From Hoplostethus atlanticus (lineage: Eukaryota; Chordata; Actinopteri; Trachichthyiformes; Trachichthyidae): a DNA stretch of 64,000 bases. The first letter of the stretch is position 1. Each line of letters starts with the position of its first letter. The notes under the pieces were generated by a model. That model was not told where the DNA came from, made no database searches, and was given only the letters and a program-made list of their open reading frames with translations. The translations under genes were made by a program, and so were the position numbers. The stretch covers positions 2,541,501-2,605,500 of the forward strand of contig JAXDDX010000038.1 in the NCBI GenBank assembly GCA_034670405.1, in the 5' to 3' direction. This document shows positions 53,307 to 62,302 of the stretch, in pieces.

Positions 53307-56300
53307 CTACATAACAGAACACAAGTTGTTAGACTCACATGCAGGCCAGGGGCGTCATTACAGAAGAATTTCCTAACTGCTTGTCTTATCTTAACTTAAG
53401 TTTCAAAGATAGGAAAAATCCTATCTTCCTATTACAGAAGCAATTCCTAAACCCATGGCTGTATCCTATCCTATCTCAGACCTCGTATCTTATCTTAACT
53501 TAAGAAATCCTAACTAGAACTGTAAACTCGATTCTTCAATCGGCACTCGTCCTGTCATGCCTGTATCTGTGTTTAGAATGTACACGAGACTGTCAGTATC
53601 CTTGATTAGAAGGTAATATCAACAGCTGTCTCACTTCAACTGTCACTGGCTAGCTAGCTTGCTATAATGGACAAGAAAAGACGGGCGTTCAATTTTAATA
53701 TCGATGAGTCGGAGGCATTAATCATGTTGGTGGAGGAGAGGAAACCACACCTTTTTGGGAAGTTTTCATCCCAATTATCGGCCCAGGATAAAGATTAAAA
53801 TAATATTATTATAATAATATAAATATAATAATAATAATATTATTATTATAACATTATTATTATATTATACATTGTATTTATTAAAAATAAATAATATTTC
53901 GGTGTTCATGTTGTTCCCCATCTTCATTGTCATTGCCATACAGACCTAACAATAGTGGTGCTGCCACTTTTGGCAGTTATTTTGAATTTAGGACCGGGTC
54001 TATGCCATCCTAACTTAGGATTCCTAACTTAGGAAATTCTTCAGTTAGGACGGTTCTGTAATAGCTAAATTCCTATCCTAAGATAAGATAGGATTTTTTC
54101 CTAAATGCAGTTAGGAAACATGTTTCTGTAATACCAAAAATCCTAAATCCTAAACTGAGATAAAATAGGATTTCAGATTTAGGAAGTTTCTGTAATGAGG
54201 CCCCAGGAGTATAGGAGTGTGTGTGTGTGTGTGTGTGTGTACGTACCCTTAGTCTCCTCAAGGCAGAGCTCCTCACACTCTTCCAGGTGGAGGAAGCGGT
54301 TGGCATTACCCTCACAACCACTGTAGATGAAGGGCCTGCAGGCTTGGACCTGGCTGTTAAAGTACCAGCGCAGACTGTACCGTCCACAGCTCCCCTCCTC
54401 CATAGGCAGCAGGCACGGGTCTGCTGGAGCTGCAGAACACACACACACACAGAGAAACACAAATCCACCCATATGAGAAGGGGGAAGGCCAGAGCAAAAG
54501 GAGGAGCTGAGGCAGAGAAGCGATAAGGAGCGACAGGGGGCCTCAGTGGACAGAAAGCAATGAGCACTCATGACAACTGAGATCAAATCCTGTCAGATTT
54601 CAAAGACGATACTCTTCAGCGGCATGCTGGTTTATTTTACTCATTTTACATTTTAGAAGCAAAAAAAAAAACTACCATTCTTTTTGTATCTTATCTTACT
54701 ATATGTACTAAGATGCATGTATGCCTTAAGACAATAGCAATAAAGCTAGTAAGGTCTGAGGCATGCAGACAGCCATACAGCAGGCAGGCAGGCAGGCAGG
54801 GAGGTGGAATGAACCCTTTAAGAACCCCAAAATAGGATTAGGACTATGTGAGCTGGTTTACCTTCCCCTTTGACTCCCCTCTTGGACCTGACAAACTTGG
54901 GCTTGACTGCTTTCACAGGTTTAACTTTGACTGCTTTCTGAGCATCAACTTTTCCTGCTTTCTGAGCATCAACTCTGGCCGATCTCACTGGTTCAATTCT
55001 GGCTGATTTCTTTGGTTCAACTTTGACTGTTTTCTGAGGTTCATCTTTGACAGCCTCACCTGTCGACACACACACACACAGCATCATCTATCAATGGATG
55101 ATTACATAGACACAGTCAATGGAAACATAAACATATATTAACGTAAAATAAAAACAAAGGTCTACACTAACAACAACATCAAAAGTCGTGGATGGTGTGC
55201 TTGTAGCAGGCTGTGTGAGAGATGAGAAGGCAGTGCGTGGGACTGTGTGTGGGACAGTGCTACTGCATTGCACCGTAAAGCTGGACTGGTCTCAGTGGTA
55301 AGCTGGACACAGTATGGGATAAAGAGACAGCGGCATACAGTACCATCACTCTGGTTGGCAGAGGGAGTGTAGTGGACCAGTTCCTGCATGGGATCGTCGT
55401 AGCTCTCGATGGAGTAGATGTGCTCATAGTCTGGGTCGTGGGTATTCATCACCACACGCACCTCACGGCCTGAAACAAGATCGGTGGCACACAGGTCAGA
55501 GAACCCCCCCCCTCCCTCTACCAACCAACCTCCAGGTAGAAGGAAGGCTGGAATTTCCCCTCACTCAAATCCTAATACCTACTATACCCTAATACATTTG
55601 TCTGGGTATGATGTCACATATCACGTTCAATGGGACAGATAAAACACACAAATGGAGTCCTCTGTTTTCTTGATGAGAAAACCACCCAATGTTCAGAGGT
55701 CTCCAGACGTAGCGTCACCCAGTTAGATCTTGTTTGTTAGGGACAGACAGAAAGGCAAACTAATAGTGGAAGGGCCGACAGGCAGAATGACAGGCGCACA
55801 CTCACCCTCCTCACCCTTCAGGGTCAGTGGGTACTTTGGTGCAGGCCGAGCCCTGACTGCGGGCCGGGTCTGAGGTTCTGGGGCTAAACCTGAGAGAACC
55901 AGATAGGACAAGGAGGAGCGGAGTGGCACCAGGGGAACAGAGGAGGGATACAGGGAATGAGAAGGACCAAGACAAGAAGGGGGCCAGAAAGGACCAGAAA
56001 ACAAGGACAAAAAGGACAGAACATTCTGGTAGTAACACATTTAGTAACACACAGTAAGACTATTACATAGCCAGTAACCCACCAAACCACCACCAAAACC
56101 TTCCAGCATTGCAACATATCGCTGTTGTCTTGTGAAAACTTATCTTGGTGATTTTCATATTTTAAATTCAGTAGGATGTCATGCTCCTCTATGGGTTAAG
56201 AAAAGTCTACCACCTATGATCTTATGAAACCCTTTCAGAACCAAGCTAAAAACGTAGTTCTTAGTTCCTTAAACGTTGACATTTTGGAGATAAGAGGTTT

Positions 56301-59300
56301 TCACTGGACAGCGACGATACACACCACATAACCATGAGAGAGATATGATTAGATTTCATATATAAATATATGAAACATACCACGTTTTTGCAAGGTTGGG
56401 TTGTTGGTCAACTTATCCACTGAGTGATGAGAACATAGACTCGTAGCCATAGCGCTCCATGCTAACTCTACTGCTAAGTGTATGGAGTCAGCATGCAGCA
56501 CCTGAGCCAACATCTACACATGGATGATTTTGCTGTCTATGTTTTCATCACTTAACGGATAAGTTGATCAACGGGCCAATGTCCCAAAAACTTGGTGCTT
56601 TCCTTTAAGGTCTCAAGTTGCTGACAGGGACTTATGACTTAACTTGGGTTTGGAGACTAGAGACTCAAACTTGTACACAATGAGACACAATATCTATCTA
56701 TTAAGTGTCATTGTTAGAATTAATAGCATGTTTGTTTTGGTCTGATTTTCATCATCAGGCACAGGAACAGGCTCTCCTCCACTTGACTCATGTTGCTGTG
56801 ATTGGAGCTTCACAAGCAAAGGAGATGAACATAGTTGAAGTCACTTGCATTAATTAACAGCTCAGACAGACAACACACTCAATAAAAGCTATTGGAAAAG
56901 TACTGATCATTTTTAAACTAAATTGTCATTGATTTTCTTCCTATTCAATTTCTTTCATATTATTTCTGGGCAGCGTAAATACAGCAGATTTACTAAGGCT
57001 GAATCTGAAGATTTAGTAGACTGTTTAATATCCAATGGAAAAAGCACTTCATTTTTAGTCACATCATTTGTACTTCAGGTTAAGGGGATGAGTTTGTGTA
57101 TTGTGTTTGTGTCCGTGAGGATAAACGATCATGCGTTGCATTCATTCAAACTGGACACAAACGCTAATACAAGGCAAATGCAGGTGAGCATTTGAAAACA
57201 CGAAACGGTTCTTGCTACAGGCCCTATAATAGCATAGCTGTATAGTACATCCCTGTGACTCATGCTAGTCACTGCCCTTCTGTACCAACTTCTCTTCCCT
57301 GCTGCAGTCCAATGGCTCACTCACCTCCACACGCTGGGGAACAGACAGACGGACAGGAAGGAAGCAAGAAGGGAATAATAAAGGTCAGGTTAGAGTCATG
57401 GCATGTACTTCCCTACATCTCTTTTTGAATTATAGTTCCATGGAGTCTGACTCATTCGCTGTGAGAAACATCTGAACTTCAACATACGGACAACACAGTC
57501 AGAATTTGACTGAAAGACTCACCACAGTGCTGACTCATCTGTGTGCGAACATAGTCTCTGATCTCATCCTCCTGAATTCAAAGTAAAACAGTTCAAAGAG
57601 ATGTACAAAGACATAATGCCTTCATAAATGTGTGTGTGTGTATGAGTGTCTGTCTGTCTGGAGTAGGGATGACGCACTGACCATCAAGCCTGGCTCCCCT
57701 CTGTCTCCCTTAACTCCATCTAGACCCATCTCCCCCTGGAAAAGACACAGGTATCACAACACACACAGCCCAAAGACTCTCGCAGGAGGCTTTAAGTACA
57801 TTCATTTATTAGACCAAGAGGTACGACACATCGGCGGCCATAATGCAAAGTGTAACAGTGTCTTACAAGTCAAAATCTTGAATAGAGCAGGTTTTCTCAA
57901 TCTTGAAGTCATAATCCCATGTTGTTTCATGTAAAAATGAGGTCCTAACATCTGTCTGACATTTTGTTAATGGAAAACTACAGCAAACAGCTTTTGGTCC
58001 ACAGTTATTCCACTATGAAAGGCCATTTAGCCTGTCATTGATCATCTGACAAGAGCAGTTTGATTCATGCCTCCCATTTCTATGCACTCAGCGTAAACAT
58101 AATGTGCTCAGTGCAGTGTGACGACCCGGTGTTCATGTGTTTCAGATAAGGCTAACAGTAATTGTCTGATCTTAGTATGTAGTTGCCTGCCAAAGAAGAT
58201 TGTGAACCCATGTGGCATCAGGCAGAAAACAACCAAGAGACAGAAAGGTTGAGAGACAAGCGTGACACTAACCTGCTCTCCCCTCTCTCCCGATATCCCA
58301 GGGATCCCACGGGGGCCCACCATGGCAGGACCGATTGGCCCTCTCTCTCCCTGACACACAACCAGAAAAACATTACATTATAAAACACATCTACACAATG
58401 GAAACATAAGACACTGGAGGGGTTATTTGCAAGAAAAACGTGAGCTAGCATAGTTGAGTTCTTGCTATATGACCATCAGAGACGATGAAACTATATGACC
58501 ATTGGAAACTGGTCATTTTTACCCCCACGTGTCATGCTGCCCTTATACCTCATACGGAGGTACCATCATTTCTAATGCACATATTCAGATATATACGTTC
58601 TGTACAAGTTATATACATCTGGAAGTGAATATATTTGAAAGGTGTAGTTTTTTGCACCAATATATTGTTTCATATTCCTCTCATTGGTTATATATAACAT
58701 TATCTTATGTTATGTTATGTTATGTTATGCTATCATAGCTTATCTTATCTTATCTTATCATATCTTATCTTATCTTATCTTATCTTATCTTATCTTATCT
58801 TATCTTATGTTGATTGGACTCTAACCTGCCCATACCTATGTATGAAGATGAGTATGGACCCCAGTAAGACTAGTAGTCACTGAGGCATCAGCCAATGGGG
58901 ATAGTAATAAATTAAGAAATAATTTATCTTATCCTACCTCATCTCAGTAAACAATGAAGAAAACACACAAGTGCCTTCAATGGACCTGTACTATCGAGAA
59001 TATGTTACTAGAATTGAGCGACCACAGTGCAGTCAGTTATCTGTAATCTAGCCACAGTATGGATAGGAGAGGAACACCTTCTGTCCCTGGAGTCCCTCAG
59101 GGCCTCTAGTACCAGCTGGTCCCTGAGAGCCAGTTAGGCCAGAGGCCCCATCCACTCCTCTGGGGCCGGGAGGGCCAGGTATACCGGGAGGGCCCTGCAC
59201 GAAGAACAGACAGTTAAATACTGTATTTATATGTATTTCAGTGCTTCCTGCAGATTGTTTTTTTCCTATGTGGGCTGGGAGTAATTGTGGTTTCAGGATC

Positions 59301-61350
59301 AGTTGTAGGTGTTACAGCTTAGGAATGACTCTTAGTTGGATAATTATATGGATCACAATATAAATATGTATTTTCATTGTGTCTACATTTTTAAAGCTGT
59401 GATTACGGTATACAGCACTGGAGGAGTTGAGGTTAAAAACTCACCCTTTCACCCTTCTCTCCCTGAGCTCCTTTGGGTCCTGCCAGTCCATCAAACCCAC
59501 GCTCGCCCTGCACAGACACAGAAAAGCTGTTACAATTCACATTGGGAGACAATCGCTGGACAGAAGACAAGTTTGAGTAAACATATACAGTACATACCTT
59601 GGGGCCGACCAGTCCCTCCTTCCCTGGGGTCCCAGTGACCCCTGGAGACCCAACATCCCCCTGGAAAATACAGAGAGCGTACTGAGTCATAGGGCGACAT
59701 ATGATCAATGCCATGATGTTTGTCTGCCAGAGGGATTCGTCTTACCTGCTCTCCTTTTCTTCCTGGTAATCCTGACCGCCCATGGATCCCAGCGTCACCC
59801 TGAAGACAAACCAAGACACATTCAAAAACCTCACAGGAAAGTCCAACAGTACTTACTACTGTACACTGTTTCATGCCTTCTTGATTTGAACAGAAGAAAA
59901 AAAAATCCCAGCGGTGTCAAACTTCCTGTGGCTATGAAAAGATTTCATTTAAAATCTCACCATGCAATTTCCTCCTAATTTCTCCGACACTCCCTCCTAC
60001 TGATCCCTATTTCTTTGTCTTTCTCACTATCTTACCTTCTCTCCTCTGGGTCCATCCGCTCCGCAAGCCCCCTTGGGTCCTCGGTCACCCTGGAAACCCA
60101 TATGTTAGTCATTGACAGAGGCACATGAAAGGGCTTGTGAGTCACAGAGGACAAAAAGCACCAAACCAGCAATTCAGCCTGACTGAGAATCTATCCATAG
60201 ACTGACAGTGCTTTCACCTGCCACTCAGGCTAAAACACCCTACGCACACACACACACACACGGTTTACACCATGTATGTGGTTGTCACTCACTCAGTTGT
60301 TTGTGGTTTGCTACTCTTACTGCCAGTGCCTACCAGCAAGTTCAAAATAACTGACAGATATGATGCAGAACGGTTTCTGATGACCAACGAGCGAGACAAA
60401 AATGAGTGGCAAGACAAGTAGCATAACAGCTGCAGAGAGATAAGGGGGAATGAAGCAGTTCTGGGCGCCAATGCAGATCCTGAGTAGGCTGATAATGTCT
60501 AGATGAGTCATTCGTCAATAACACCAGATAAATGACTGTTGATTGCATATATCCGGAATTATCTCCAAACAGACAAAATTAACTTTTACGTACAGGAAAT
60601 TTGTCCTGTGTGCTTTTCAGGTTGCTAATTGATACAGTGGAGAGTTACAGTAAGGGTTTGAGTACTATCTGTCAAGTGAGCACCATACAAATATGTACTA
60701 GTGGCGGCAGAAACCCTCTTTCCAGGTGTGAATACACATACTGTTAGGGTGAAAGGAGACATTGTGCCTGGTTGTTTTTTGTCCGTATTTGCATGAACCT
60801 TCTGCAATGACGTCAATTTCATGTTATTATAGAGTTATGACCCTTGTGAAGACGGCCTGCAGCATCCTTCAAGGTTGAGATCAAACCTTTTCTACATGGT
60901 GATGCATGCAACACACACACACACACACACACACACAATACCTTAATTCCTCGCATTCCTATGATACCAATCTCCCCCTTCTCCCCCCTGAGCCCCGGCA
61001 GCCCGTCTTTTCCTGGTAAACCCTGAAAGACAAGGAAGATGCATCCCTCGTTCCATCCGCCAAAACAGTAAATCTGACATAAAGAATCTATTTGAGTCGT
61101 TGAGAGAAGGAAGGAGAAATAAAAAAACTGACTGATTCGCCCGGTACTCCGGGGTGACCTGCTTCTCCCTGCAGACACGAGACAGAAACAATAATCTCTG
61201 TTAGTTAGAACGATCACGACCGACTGGTCTATTGATTACGAGGGATCGCCCCATGCACAGTGTCACTCACCTTCTGTCCACCAGGGCCACGAGCTCCTTT
61301 GAATCCAGTGGATCCCCTCTCTCCAGGCTCTCCCCTCAGACCCTGAGATG

Positions 61351-61386
<36 letters not shown>

Positions 61387-61985
61387 CAACCTACAACTCA
61401 ATAACGGTCAGCCACAGCGTGTTCACGTCCGGTCCGGCAAGGAAAAACAAATTCACCTGCTCCCCTGGGTGGCCCTCCTGGCCCTTCACCCCTTTATCTC
61501 CCTGCACACCTTTGGGTCCTCTGTCCCCCTGGAACGAAAAGATGAAGCAATCCATTAATAGCAACACCCAGTATATGAGTATAACAAAGGGTTTTCTGAT
61601 GAATAGTGCGAGAGATCACGGTGTTCACTGACAGATTCTCCCTTGTTGCCCTTTTCTCCAGAAGGTCCTCCCACCAGCAGAGTGTCCCCCTGTGGGAGAC
61701 AACAGAGCCGTCAGCATACAGCGTCTTAACTGGCCTCACCCGAGAGCCGAAACCATCAGGGAGATTACACGGGCACGCGGTGTTTCATCCCGTTGTCTTG
61801 TCATCCTGTTTCATCATTACCATTGTCTGTATTCATGAACTTGTCATGTTCGCAACAGAACAAATCTCTTCAAATCTTGTAACTCAGCCACTGCTCGCAC
61901 AGTATTTCTCATTTTCCTTGTTTCTGCATTTTTGTCATGCTGTGTTCTTTGTCTCCTCGTACACATGAATGAGTACACAGACAAG

Positions 61986-62041
<56 letters not shown>

Positions 62042-62257
62042 TAATGCTAATTAGATTCTAAAATGCACATACCTTTTCTCCTTTGTCACCTTGCGGCCCC
62101 AATTCTCCCTGAAAAAAAATTGAGAGCAAGACATTTTATTCATGCGTGTCAATTAAATTCGCTATTTTACATTATCAGAATGCTCAGGGGACACAGCCAG
62201 CATGAGGGTATTCACCTTCTCTGCCCGATCACCACGGCTCCCTGGAGGTCCCTGATG

Positions 62258-62302
<45 letters not shown>

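Larger units (their letters stand above)
53350..54203. mobile_element. PIF/Harbinger-type element in last col7a1 intron
   Basis: The 854-bp element is bounded by GGGC(G/C)TCATTACAGAA inverted termini and exact 3-bp CAG duplications (53347-53349 and 54204-54206), the CWG-type target site of PIF/Harbinger transposons. Both ends carry many further copies of ATTACAGAA and TTCCTAA-type subterminal motifs. Inside, only the start of a Myb/SANT-like gene remains, followed by an expanded AT-rich repeat. It is non-autonomous. Confidence 0.88.

Noticed and set aside
54073..54586. Longer open frames extending over the Kunitz exon
   Set aside because: They read through introns and the GT microsatellite. 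Only 54247-54429 has domain sequence and splice borders.
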